A stretch of DNA of 64,000 nt from Micromonospora echinospora (GTDB lineage: Bacteria > Actinomycetota > Actinomycetes > Mycobacteriales > Micromonosporaceae). Position numbers and translations under genes: made by a program. The notes beneath the pieces were generated by a model. That model saw nothing but the letters and a program-made list of their open reading frames with translations. It was not told the origin of the DNA and did no database searches. The stretch lies in contig NZ_JACHJC010000001.1 of NCBI RefSeq assembly GCF_014203425.1, forward strand, positions 4,862,001 through 4,926,000, read 5' to 3'. Numbering within the stretch: position 1 is the first letter of the stretch; each line of letters opens with the position of its first letter. This document shows, in pieces, positions 9,252-17,207 of the stretch.

Positions 9252-9284
9252 AGGACTGCCGTTTCGCGCGCGGATTGGTGGGAT

Positions 9285-10472
9285 TTGACTGCGGCTCTGC
9301 GAATTCTGATGTCGACGTGGGGCTGGCGGTCGCATTTCTACAGCCTGGTCCCGCTCGGCTGGGCGCTTCAGGCCGCCGGCCACGAGGTGCGAGTGGCCAG
9401 CCACCCCTCGATGGTCACCGCGATCAGCTCGGCCGGGCTCGCCGCCGTGCCGCTGGGCGCCGACGTCGACTTCGCCACCGCGTTCGCCGGCCGGATCGGC
9501 GCGGTGGCCCCACTCGGCGGGCCCGCCACGACGGGCGCCGTCGAGCCGGCGATCACCGCCGACGGCGGGGTGGTCCGGTTCGCCGACGCCGTCCTCGACG
9601 AGCTGGTCTCCTTCGGCCGGTCCTGGCGGCCGGACCTGATCCTCTGGGAGCCGTTCAACCTGGCCGCGCCGGTGGCCGCCGCCGCGCTCGGCGTACCCGG
9701 CGTGCTGAACCTGTGGGGGCCGGACTCCTCGACCACGCTGCGCCTGGACCCGGACGCGGTGGTCGGGCCGCTCGCCGCCCGGTTCGGGCTCGCCGCCGCA
9801 GAGGTGGCGTTGGACGGCGTGCTGACGCTCGACCCGGTGCCACCGCCGATGCAGGTGCCGATGCGGCGCCCCGGCCGCCCGGTGCGGTTCGTGCCGTACA
9901 ACGGCCCGGCCGTGCTGCCGCCCTGGCTGCGCCGCCCGGCGGACCGGCCCCGGGTGTGCGTCACGGCGGGCACCATGATGGCCGGCGCGGGCCTGGACGA
10001 CCGGCTCGACCTGGTCGGGGTGATCCGCGCGGTCGCCGGCCTGGACGTGGAGGTCGTCGTCGTGGTCGAACCGCGCCAGCGCGAGGCGCTGGGGCCGGTT
10101 CCGGCCGGGGTCCACCTGGCCGACGGGCCGCTGGCGATGCGGCTGGTGCTGCCGACCTGCGCCGCGCTGGTGCAGCAGGGCGGGGCGGGCACCACCATGA
10201 CCGCGCTCGCGTACGGCGTGCCGCAGCTCGTCCTGCCGCAGGTCAGCGACCAGCACTTCAACGGCGAACGGGTGGCGGCCACCGGCGCGGGCGCCTGGCT
10301 GACCCGCGAGCAGGCCACCGGCGCCGCGGTGCGGGACCTCGTCGGTGAGCTGGTCGCCGACGGCCCGTGGCGGCGCGCGGCGGCGCTGATGCGCGACCGG
10401 GTCCACGCCATGCCCGCCCCCGCCGAGCTGGTGCCGACGCTTGCCGCCCTGGCCCAGGGCCGCCCGATCTGA
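9285..10472 (+). CDS. Family 1 (GT-B) glycosyltransferase
   Basis: This natural-product glycosyltransferase of about 395 residues resembles the EryCIII/UrdGT2 group, which transfer deoxysugars from NDP-sugars to aglycones. The N-terminal strand RILMSTWGWRSHFYSL begins the acceptor domain. The donor domain carries LVQQGGAGTTMTALAYGVPQ, the nucleotide-binding signature with the usual His-His replaced by Gln-Gln. The start is ambiguous. ATG at 9309 would remove the first beta strand, so TTG at 9285 is preferred, with TTG at 9246 as a longer alternative; neither has a strong Shine-Dalgarno. No NDP-sugar biosynthesis genes are visible here, so the sugar must be supplied from elsewhere. Confidence 0.87.
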   Translation: MTAALRILMSTWGWRSHFYSLVPLGWALQAAGHEVRVASHPSMVTAISSAGLAAVPLGADVDFATAFAGRIGAVAPLGGPATTGAVEPAITADGGVVRFADAVLDELVSFGRSWRPDLILWEPFNLAAPVAAAALGVPGVLNLWGPDSSTTLRLDPDAVVGPLAARFGLAAAEVALDGVLTLDPVPPPMQVPMRRPGRPVRFVPYNGPAVLPPWLRRPADRPRVCVTAGTMMAGAGLDDRLDLVGVIRAVAGLDVEVVVVVEPRQREALGPVPAGVHLADGPLAMRLVLPTCAALVQQGGAGTTMTALAYGVPQLVLPQVSDQHFNGERVAATGAGAWLTREQATGAAVRDLVGELVADGPWRRAAALMRDRVHAMPAPAELVPTLAALAQGRPI

Positions 10473-10493
10473 CCGCCCTCGAAGGAGTCGCAG

Positions 10494-11696
10494 ATGACGC
10501 AGGAGCCACCGGCCATCCCGTACCCGCTCGCGCCGGCTCCCACGATCTACCACCCGTCGCCGGACTACACCCGGATGCGCGAGACGTGCCCGGTGGCCCG
10601 GGTCGAGCTGCCCGACGGGGCGTGCGCGTACCTGGCCACCAGGCACGCCGACGTGCGCCGCGTCTTCACCGACCAGCGGTTCAGCCGGGCCGCCGCGGCC
10701 GGCCCGAACCGCCCCACCCGGGAGCTGGGCTCGCTCGCGGAGGACTCGCTGATCGGGATGGACCCGCCCCGGCACACCACGATGCGCCGGGCCGTGTCGC
10801 ACGCGTTCACCGTCCGCCGGGTGGAGGAGCTGCGCCCGAGGGTGGCGGCGCTCGTCGACGTCATGATCGACGACCTGGTGGCCGCGGGTCCGCCCGCCGA
10901 CCTGATCACCCACGTCTCCGGTCCGCTGCCGATCTCCGTGATCAGCACGCTGTTCGGCATCCCTGAGCGGGACCGGGAGCGGGTACGCCAGTGGTCGGAC
11001 GCGCTCGTCGGCGACTGGGACGCCGACCCGGAGGCGCCCCGGGCCGCGCTGGAGGCGTTCCGCGAGCTGATCGAGCAGCGCCGGCGCGAGCCCGGCGACG
11101 ACCTGATGAGCGCGCTCATCGCGGTCTGGGACGAGCACGACGACCTGACCGAACGCGAGCTGGTCTCGGTCACCGCCGGCATCTTCGTCGGCGGGCACGA
11201 GACCACCACCAACCAGCTCAACCTCTTCCTGCTCGTGCTGGCCCGCCACCCCGAGCAGCTCGCCGCGCTGCGCGGCGACGACCCGGTCGCGGTGGCCCGG
11301 GCGGTCGAGGAGCTGTCCCGCTTCATCCAGCTCGGCGACAACGGGGTGCTGCTGCCCCGGGTGACGACCGAGGAGGTGGAGCTGGGCGGCGTACGCCTGC
11401 CGGCCGGCGCCGCGGTGCTGCCGGCGATCGCGTCGGCGAACCGCGACGCCACCGTGTTCCCGGGCGCGGACACGCTCGACCTGACCCGCGCGCACAACCC
11501 GCACCTGGCCTTCGGCGCCGGCCCGCACCACTGCCTCGGCGCGGCGCTGGCCCGGATGGAGCTGCAGGAGGCGCTCGGCGGCCTGCTGCGCCGGCTGCCA
11601 GGGCTGCGGCTCGCGGTCGACGAGTCACAGCTGCGGTTCCGGCCGGGGCTGGTGGTGCGCAGCCTGGAGACGCTGCCGGTGACCTGGGACCGGTGA
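10494..11696 (+). CDS. Cytochrome P450 (canonical)
   Basis: This 400-residue bacterial P450 has all standard motifs: the I-helix GGHETTTNQL with intact acid-threonine pair, an ExxR region (EELSRF), and the heme loop FGAGPHHCLG with the axial Cys. The ATG at 10494 follows GAAGGAG at a good distance, 21 bp after the glycosyltransferase stop, so the two are probably cotranscribed. It resembles the CYP105/107 type of tailoring hydroxylases. Electrons must come from ferredoxins elsewhere, since none is encoded nearby. Confidence 0.92.
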   Translation: MTQEPPAIPYPLAPAPTIYHPSPDYTRMRETCPVARVELPDGACAYLATRHADVRRVFTDQRFSRAAAAGPNRPTRELGSLAEDSLIGMDPPRHTTMRRAVSHAFTVRRVEELRPRVAALVDVMIDDLVAAGPPADLITHVSGPLPISVISTLFGIPERDRERVRQWSDALVGDWDADPEAPRAALEAFRELIEQRRREPGDDLMSALIAVWDEHDDLTERELVSVTAGIFVGGHETTTNQLNLFLLVLARHPEQLAALRGDDPVAVARAVEELSRFIQLGDNGVLLPRVTTEEVELGGVRLPAGAAVLPAIASANRDATVFPGADTLDLTRAHNPHLAFGAGPHHCLGAALARMELQEALGGLLRRLPGLRLAVDESQLRFRPGLVVRSLETLPVTWDR

Positions 11697-11700
11697 CCGG

Positions 11701-13110
11701 TCAGCCGCCCGCCGATCCCGCTGTCACCCGGGTCGGCGCGGCGGGGTCGAGGGCCGCCTCCACCGCCACCTCCTCCACGCCGCGCAGCAGCCGTTCCGCC
11801 TGCGCCTCGGTGAAGCACCCGAAGTCGAAGATCACCTGGAGGTAGACCGTCTCCGGCTGGTCCTCGACGGTGATGAACATCTGCTCGGGCAGGTGGTCCA
11901 GCGGGCCGTCCCAGACCAGGAACGTCTCGTCGGACCGGCGGCGGAGCCGCTCGGCGGTCACCGGGTCGTCGCCCAGGCCGCCGTCGGCCGCCTGCCGCGT
12001 GGCCACCCGCCGGTCGTTGATCCGGCAGCTGATCCGCGCCGGATATCCGCGTTCGGCGTCCAGCCGGTCCGAGACCTCCGCGAGCTGGGCCGGGTCGTAG
12101 TAGGCGTACTTCCCGGCCGACACCGCGGCCCGGCGGGCACGCGCCACCACCTCGTCCACAGTGGTGTCGGCGGTGTCGAGGCGCAGCACGCCGTTCTGGC
12201 TCAGCGGGGCGATGGCCTCGGCGAAGCCCGGCCGGAACCGGTTGCCGACGATGAGCTTGGCGGTGAGCGGACTGACGCCGGTGGCCCGGCCGATCGCGAC
12301 CGCGATGACCGCCAGCAGCACGCGCGAGGTGTCGGTCCGGGTCCGCGCCGCGATGGCCCGCACCGCCAGGTACGCCGCCGGTGAGCTGAACCGGCCGTGC
12401 CAGTACCGGTGCCCCTGGCGCCCACCGGCGGCCGGCTCGCCGAACGTCAGCGGCGGGATGTCCCGCAGGTGCTCCGCCCAGTGCCGGACGGCCCGGTCGC
12501 TGACCCGGCGCAGCGGCGGCGTCTCCTCCCGCCGGCCCAGGTCGAGGATCTGCACGGTACGCGGGTCGGCGACCCGGCGGACGGGGCGGCCGGCGAGGCC
12601 CAGATCGGCCAGGAGCAGCGACGTGGCGGTGCCGTCGACCACGAGGTGGTCGATCGTCAGCACCCGGTGCACCAGGGCGCCCCGGTGCCGGATCACCGCC
12701 ATCTTCACCGACCAGTCGCGGTAGAGGTCGTAGTGGCTCAGCAGGCGGGCGTGTCCCAGGTCGTAGGCGAACGTGGCGACGTCGGCCGGGTCGGCGTCGT
12801 CGGGTACGTCCACCACGTCCAGGACCGTCTCGCCGGTGGCGGACACGACCTGGCACGGGCCGCCCCCGTCGCCGTCGCCCAGCCGCATGCGCAGCGCCGG
12901 GTGGCGGGCCATCAGCGCGGCGAACTCGGCCGTCACCTGCTCGACAGTGACGCCCGGCGGCACCGGGTGGGCGCCGCTGACGTTGTGCGTCCAGCCGGTT
13001 TCCCGCATGTCCTGCATGATCGCCTTCTGCCCCCAGGTCAGGGGCGCGACGCCGGCGCCCGGCCCGGCGAACGCGACGGGAACGTGGGCCTGGACCGTCT
13101 GCGCGAACAC
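11701..13110 (-). CDS. Free-standing NRPS-type condensation domain protein
   Basis: This 469-residue protein has the fold and length of a single condensation domain. The active-site motif reads LTIDHLVVDG (D154-H155-xxx-D159-G160), matching HHxxxDG with the first His replaced by Asp but the catalytic second His kept. The C-terminal half contains IGRATGVSPLTAKLIVGNR and later bridge/latch regions. It is convergent with the preceding P450. Stand-alone C domains can make esters or amides from acyl-ACPs; with two discrete ACPs, a ketosynthase and a phosphopantetheinyl transferase beside it, acyl transfer from an ACP to the terpenoid or its sugar is the best inference. The GTG start at 13110 lacks an obvious Shine-Dalgarno. 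Confidence 0.82.
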   Translation of the reverse strand: MFAQTVQAHVPVAFAGPGAGVAPLTWGQKAIMQDMRETGWTHNVSGAHPVPPGVTVEQVTAEFAALMARHPALRMRLGDGDGGGPCQVVSATGETVLDVVDVPDDADPADVATFAYDLGHARLLSHYDLYRDWSVKMAVIRHRGALVHRVLTIDHLVVDGTATSLLLADLGLAGRPVRRVADPRTVQILDLGRREETPPLRRVSDRAVRHWAEHLRDIPPLTFGEPAAGGRQGHRYWHGRFSSPAAYLAVRAIAARTRTDTSRVLLAVIAVAIGRATGVSPLTAKLIVGNRFRPGFAEAIAPLSQNGVLRLDTADTTVDEVVARARRAAVSAGKYAYYDPAQLAEVSDRLDAERGYPARISCRINDRRVATRQAADGGLGDDPVTAERLRRRSDETFLVWDGPLDHLPEQMFITVEDQPETVYLQVIFDFGCFTEAQAERLLRGVEEVAVEAALDPAAPTRVTAGSAGG

Positions 13111-13175
13111 CGGTCAATGAGAGCAACGGGCATCGGTGTGTGTCAACGCGACGGCGCACCGTTACGCTGCCGTCC

Positions 13176-13856
13176 ATGCGCGACGCCGTACGGGTCTGGG
13201 TGCTCCCGGCCGGGGCGGGCCCGGACGAGCTGGCCCGGTACCGGGCGGTGCTCGACCCGGCCGAGCGGGCCCGGGCCGCGCGGCTCGCCGCCGGCGCGCT
13301 GCGGGACCGGTTCACAGTGGCGCACGGCGCGCTGCGCGTGCTGGCCGGGCGGGCCACGGGCGCGTCACCGGCGGCGCTGACCTGGCACCGCGGCCGGTAC
13401 GGCAAACCGGCGCTGACCGGGCCGTGGCGCGGCCTGCACACCAGCCTGTCCTACTCCGGCGATCTCGTCGCGGTGGCGCTCAGCGAGGGCCGCCCGGTCG
13501 GGGTCGACGTCCAGCACGTCGCGCCGGGCGGGGACCCGGTGTCGGCGTCCGCGCGCTTCTTCCACCCGCGGGAGGCGCGGCACGTCGCCGCCGGGTGCGA
13601 CCAGGCTGTCCGGGGACGGCGGTTCGTCCGGCTGTGGGCCCGCAAGGAGGCGGCCGTCAAGGCGGCCGGGGGCCGGCTGTGGCCCAACCTCGGGATGCCG
13701 GTGGACCGGGCCGACGTGGTCGAGTGCGTCGACCCGGCCGGGCGGCACCGGCTCGCCGACGTGGTCGCGCCGCAGGGGTGCGCGGTGGCGGTGGCGCTGG
13801 CCGGCGACGAGCCGTACGCCGTCGAGTGCCGCGCCGATATCGGTGACTGCCGGTGA
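13176..13856 (+). CDS. Sfp-type 4'-phosphopantetheinyl transferase
   Basis: This 226-residue Sfp-family enzyme moves the 4'-phosphopantetheine arm of CoA onto carrier proteins. The Mg-binding motif PVGVDVQHV is at about 107-115 (Asp111), and the second motif RLWARKEAAVKAAG is at 152-165 (Glu158, Lys162). The ATG at 13176 gives the usual family N-terminus. It lies divergently beside the condensation domain and 86 bp before the first ACP gene, which makes the two local ACPs its obvious substrates. Confidence 0.93.
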   Translation: MRDAVRVWVLPAGAGPDELARYRAVLDPAERARAARLAAGALRDRFTVAHGALRVLAGRATGASPAALTWHRGRYGKPALTGPWRGLHTSLSYSGDLVAVALSEGRPVGVDVQHVAPGGDPVSASARFFHPREARHVAAGCDQAVRGRRFVRLWARKEAAVKAAGGRLWPNLGMPVDRADVVECVDPAGRHRLADVVAPQGCAVAVALAGDEPYAVECRADIGDCR

Positions 13857-13942
13857 CCATCACCGCACCCGTTGACACTCGCCGATGTCCCCTGCTCTGA
13901 TGACTCCATGCTGGAGCGCGTGATCGATTTGTGGGAGCCCCG

Positions 13943-14212
13943 GTGCTAGAACACGACGCGCCGCCGCGGGACCAGGTCGTGGAACGCCTGACCGTGCTGC
14001 TGACCCGCATGCTGCGGCCGGACGCGCCGGTCACCGAGCAGACCCAGCTGATGGACGAGCTCGGCCTCAGCTCCTCGCTCGGCCTGGAGCTGCTGTTGGC
14101 GCTGGAGGACGAGCTGGAGATCCAGATCGACGTCGAGGAGCTGGACGAGGACCGGATGGCGACGCTCGGGGACCTGGCCGACTACATCACCGCCAACTCC
14201 ACCGCGCGCTGA
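13943..14212 (+). CDS. Acyl carrier protein 1
   Basis: This 89-residue acidic, helical carrier protein has its phosphopantetheine attachment in MDELGLSSSLGLELLLAL, where the usual DSL is SSL; the second or third serine is the candidate. Helix II is followed by the acidic EDELEIQIDVEELDED segment. The GTG at 13943 is chosen because GGGAG lies just upstream. It ends 2 nt before the family 2 glycosyltransferase start, so the pair is cotranscribed. The tight pairing raises the possibility that the glycosyltransferase acts on, or is recruited by, the carrier; this is inference. Confidence 0.88.
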   Translation: MLEHDAPPRDQVVERLTVLLTRMLRPDAPVTEQTQLMDELGLSSSLGLELLLALEDELEIQIDVEELDEDRMATLGDLADYITANSTAR

Positions 14213-14214
14213 GC

Positions 14215-15537
14215 ATGCCCACAGTGGACCGCCCGAGCCTGAGCGTGGTGGTGCCGGCGCACGAGAACCCGTCCGCGCTCGACACCACCCTGCGCTCGCT
14301 GACCCGGCAGACGCTGCCGCCCGGCGACTTCGAGGTCGTCGTCGGCGACGACGGGTCGGCTGTCGCGCTGGGCCCGGTGGTGGACGCGTACCGGGGCCGG
14401 CTGCGGATCGAGTACGTACGCAGCGACCGCAACCGGGGCCGCAGCGCCAACCGCAACGCGGCGGCGGCCCGGGCCCGCGCGGCCACACTGATGTTCCTGG
14501 ACGCCGACACGGTGGCGCATCCCACGCTGCTCAAGCGGCACCGCGACTTCCACGCCGGGCGCGCCGGGCGGCCCGGGGTGCTGCTCGGGCAGCGGTACGA
14601 CCTCGACTGGGCCGGCGCGGACGCGCTGCGCCGGGGCGAGCCGGTCGTCCCGGCGATGCTCGACGCCGAGCGCGGCGACCCGCGGCTGGAGGACATCGCC
14701 CTTCCGCAGCGGATGGGCGACTTCCCGAGCGCGCCCTGGGTGCTCGGCCTGACCCACAACGCGTCGGTGGACCACGAGTCGTTCCGGCGGGTCGGTGGCT
14801 TCGACGAGGCGATGGTCAAGTGGGGCTTCGAGGACCTGGAGTTCTTCTATCGGGTGTTCCACCTGCACGGCGCCCCGCCGGAGCTGTTCCGGCTGGACGT
14901 CGACGCGCTCTCCTACCACCTCCCGCACTTCCGCAAGACGTCCAACGGGATCGCCTCGATGGACAACATGAAGTACCTGCTGCGCAAGCACCTGCGGTAC
15001 GACGTCGAGACGCTGTACGGGATCAACACGTTCGGCCGGCACCTGGGCCGGATCCGGCTCTACGGCGCGGCGATCGAGGCGTACCGCTCCGGTGGCCTGG
15101 GCCGGCCGGCCGCGCTGCCCGAGTCGCTGCGCGACGAGCTGGCCACGAGCGCCGCGCTTGTCGTCGGCAACGGCGTGTCCACGCTCGACCTGGGCGCCGG
15201 GTCGCACACGTTCGACCACGACGCGCCGGTCGGCGAGACGAACTCCCACCTGCTCGGCACAGTGCTCCAGCAGTTCAAGGCGGGCGCGCTGGACGTGATC
15301 GTCAACGTGGACATGTGGCGCTGCCTGCTCCCCGAGGACCTGCCGGCGTTTCTCACCCGAGGGCTGCTCAAGGCCGACCGGATCGAGCTGGTCGCCTCCC
15401 GTACCGGCCTCGACCAGCGCGCCCTGCTGCCGGTGCCGCTCGTCGCCGACCTGGACTACGTGGCCGACATGCTGCGCCCGCACTTCACCGTCGCCGTCGC
15501 CGCGTACGACGCCGCCACGGTGATCACGCTCCGCTGA
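14215..15537 (+). CDS. Family 2 (GT-A) glycosyltransferase with C-terminal extension
   Basis: This 440-residue protein has an N-terminal GT-A domain: LSVVVPAHENPSALDTTLRS, the nucleotide-sugar/metal motif LFLDADT-like MFLDADTVAHP, and VKWGFEDLEFFYR, the W-G-x-E-D motif shared with GalNAc- and chondroitin-type transferases, carrying the likely catalytic acid. The last 130 or so residues form a second domain starting around TSAALVVGNGVSTLDLGAGSH-like sequence that I do not recognise. It sits 2 nt after the ACP gene. A sugar-transfer role on the cluster product or a carrier-bound intermediate is inferred. Confidence 0.83.
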   Translation: MPTVDRPSLSVVVPAHENPSALDTTLRSLTRQTLPPGDFEVVVGDDGSAVALGPVVDAYRGRLRIEYVRSDRNRGRSANRNAAAARARAATLMFLDADTVAHPTLLKRHRDFHAGRAGRPGVLLGQRYDLDWAGADALRRGEPVVPAMLDAERGDPRLEDIALPQRMGDFPSAPWVLGLTHNASVDHESFRRVGGFDEAMVKWGFEDLEFFYRVFHLHGAPPELFRLDVDALSYHLPHFRKTSNGIASMDNMKYLLRKHLRYDVETLYGINTFGRHLGRIRLYGAAIEAYRSGGLGRPAALPESLRDELATSAALVVGNGVSTLDLGAGSHTFDHDAPVGETNSHLLGTVLQQFKAGALDVIVNVDMWRCLLPEDLPAFLTRGLLKADRIELVASRTGLDQRALLPVPLVADLDYVADMLRPHFTVAVAAYDAATVITLR

Positions 15538-15544
15538 CCACCGT

Positions 15545-16783
15545 TCAGGCGGGGCGCGCCAGGACGAGGCTGACGTTGTGGCCGCCGAAGCCGAACGAGT
15601 TCGACAGCACCGCGTCCACGGCCGTCGCGCGTGCCCGCTCACGGATGTGGTCGACCTCGCCGTCGCGCTCCGGCTCGTCCAGGTTGTGGGTGGGCGGCAG
15701 CAGGCCGCGGCGCAGCGCCTCGACGCCGATGGCCGCCTCGATCACGCCGGAGACGCCGAGCATGTGCCCGGTCACGCCCTTCGTCGAGCTCAGCGGCGGC
15801 GGGTGCGCGCCGTAGACGTCGGCGAGCGCGGCCAGTTCGGCGGCGTCCCCGGCCCGGGTGCTGGTGCCGTGCGCGTTGACGTACCCGATGTCGCCGGGCG
15901 CCAGGCCGGCGTCGCGGACGGCCAGGCGCATGCACCGGGCCGCGCCGGCGCCGTCGGGGCGCGGCGTGGTCGGATGGTGGGCGTCGTTCGTGGCGCCCCA
16001 GCCGAGCACGTCGGCGTGCCGGCGGGCGCCGCGCGCGGCGGCGTGCGCGGCGCGTTCCAGGACGAACACGCCGGCGCCCTCGCCGAGGACGAGCCCGTTG
16101 CGGCGGCGGTCGAAGGGGCGGCTCGCGGCGGTCGGGTCGGCCCAGCCGTGGGCGAGCGCCCGGGCGTTGCCGAACGCGTCGGCGAACGTCGGGAACAGCG
16201 GCGCCTCGGCGCATCCGGCGAGCACCACGTCCGCGTCGCCGGCGCGCAGGATGCGCAGGGCCTCGCCGATCGACTGCGCGCCGGCTGCGCACGCCGTGCC
16301 GATCGACGAGGTGTAGCCGTGGATGCCGAACTTGATCGCGATCCGGGCCGCGCCCATGTTGGGCAGCGTGCCGGGCAGCATGTACGGGCTGACCCCGAAC
16401 CGCCCGCGCGCGGCCCGCTGGAGCACCTGTTCCTCCAGTGTGGACAGGCCGCCTACGCCGGAGACGACGACGGCCACCCGGTAGCTGTCGACGTCGTGGC
16501 CGATCCGCAGCCCGGCGTCGGCGAGCGCGTCCTCGGCCGCGCGCAGCACCATCACTATCGACCGGTCCACGACGCGGGACTCGGGGCCGGGCAGTACGGT
16601 GGCCGGATCGATCGCCGGAGCGAACGCGGCGACGTCGACCACGCCGTGCAGCGGATGGTCGGCCGGTGGCCGGGTGAGCCCGGAGCGGCCGTCGCAGACC
16701 GCGTCGAACACCTCGGCGGCGGTGGCGCCGACCGGGCTGACGAGCCCGATGCCGGTGACCGTGACCCGTTCGCGCACGCTCAC
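15545..16783 (-). CDS. Beta-ketoacyl-ACP synthase (FabF/KASII type)
   Basis: This complete 412-residue thiolase-fold ketosynthase has an intact Cys-His-His triad: C165 in GTACAAG, H305 in NAHGTST and H340 in GHMLGVSG. There is no chain-length-factor partner nearby, so it is not a typical type II aromatic polyketide system. It lies 65 bp downstream of the second ACP gene on the same strand, and the two probably form an acyl extension pair that makes or extends an acyl group. It converges on the family 2 glycosyltransferase with a 7-nt gap. The GTG start at 16783 has only a weak Shine-Dalgarno. It is more likely pathway-specific than housekeeping FabF because no fab genes are near. Confidence 0.9.
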   Translation of the reverse strand: MSVRERVTVTGIGLVSPVGATAAEVFDAVCDGRSGLTRPPADHPLHGVVDVAAFAPAIDPATVLPGPESRVVDRSIVMVLRAAEDALADAGLRIGHDVDSYRVAVVVSGVGGLSTLEEQVLQRAARGRFGVSPYMLPGTLPNMGAARIAIKFGIHGYTSSIGTACAAGAQSIGEALRILRAGDADVVLAGCAEAPLFPTFADAFGNARALAHGWADPTAASRPFDRRRNGLVLGEGAGVFVLERAAHAAARGARRHADVLGWGATNDAHHPTTPRPDGAGAARCMRLAVRDAGLAPGDIGYVNAHGTSTRAGDAAELAALADVYGAHPPPLSSTKGVTGHMLGVSGVIEAAIGVEALRRGLLPPTHNLDEPERDGEVDHIRERARATAVDAVLSNSFGFGGHNVSLVLARPA

Positions 16784-16848
16784 CGGACCCGGTGCACCGG
16801 CGTGGCCGCCGGGGCGTGACGCGGCCGGGTGCCGTGCCCTGGCATCGG

Positions 16849-17109
16849 TCAGTGCGCCGAGGCCGGGGCGATACGCGCCGCCACCGCGCGGCAGAACTCG
16901 CCGACTGTCATCATCGCGAGATCCTCCGCCTCGTCGTCGTCGAACGCGACCCCGAACCGGTCCTCCACCCGCACCGCGAGTTCGGCCAGGCCGAGGGAGT
17001 CCACGTCGAGCCCGGCCGGGCCGAAGACGGTGTCGTCGTCGACGTCGCTGACGTCGTACTTCATCTCGGTCAGTGCGGCGAGGAGGAACGCGCGGATCTC
17101 ATCGGTCAT
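16849..17109 (-). CDS. Acyl carrier protein 2
   Basis: This 86-residue acidic carrier protein has the canonical attachment motif GLDVDSLGLAELA, with the DSL serine intact, and four predicted helices. The ATG at 17109 is chosen because the upstream part of the open frame is unlike any ACP. It is cotranscribed with the ketosynthase downstream and differs clearly from ACP 1 at 13943, so the cluster has two distinct carriers. It probably holds the ketosynthase substrate. Confidence 0.92.
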   Translation of the reverse strand: MTDEIRAFLLAALTEMKYDVSDVDDDTVFGPAGLDVDSLGLAELAVRVEDRFGVAFDDDEAEDLAMMTVGEFCRAVAARIAPASAH

Positions 17110-17207
17110 GTCCGGTGTTTCCCTTCCACGATGCCCTGGCGGCGCGCTCGACCTGCTCGACGGAACCTCGGTGAGACACGGAACCGACACTCCGCGTAGC
17201 ATCGACC

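Noticed and set aside
10565..13441. A 958-codon leftward open frame spanning the P450 and condensation genes
   Set aside because: It is a frame that runs over several genes, repetitive in Arg, Ala and Gly; the real condensation domain is in another frame of the same strand.
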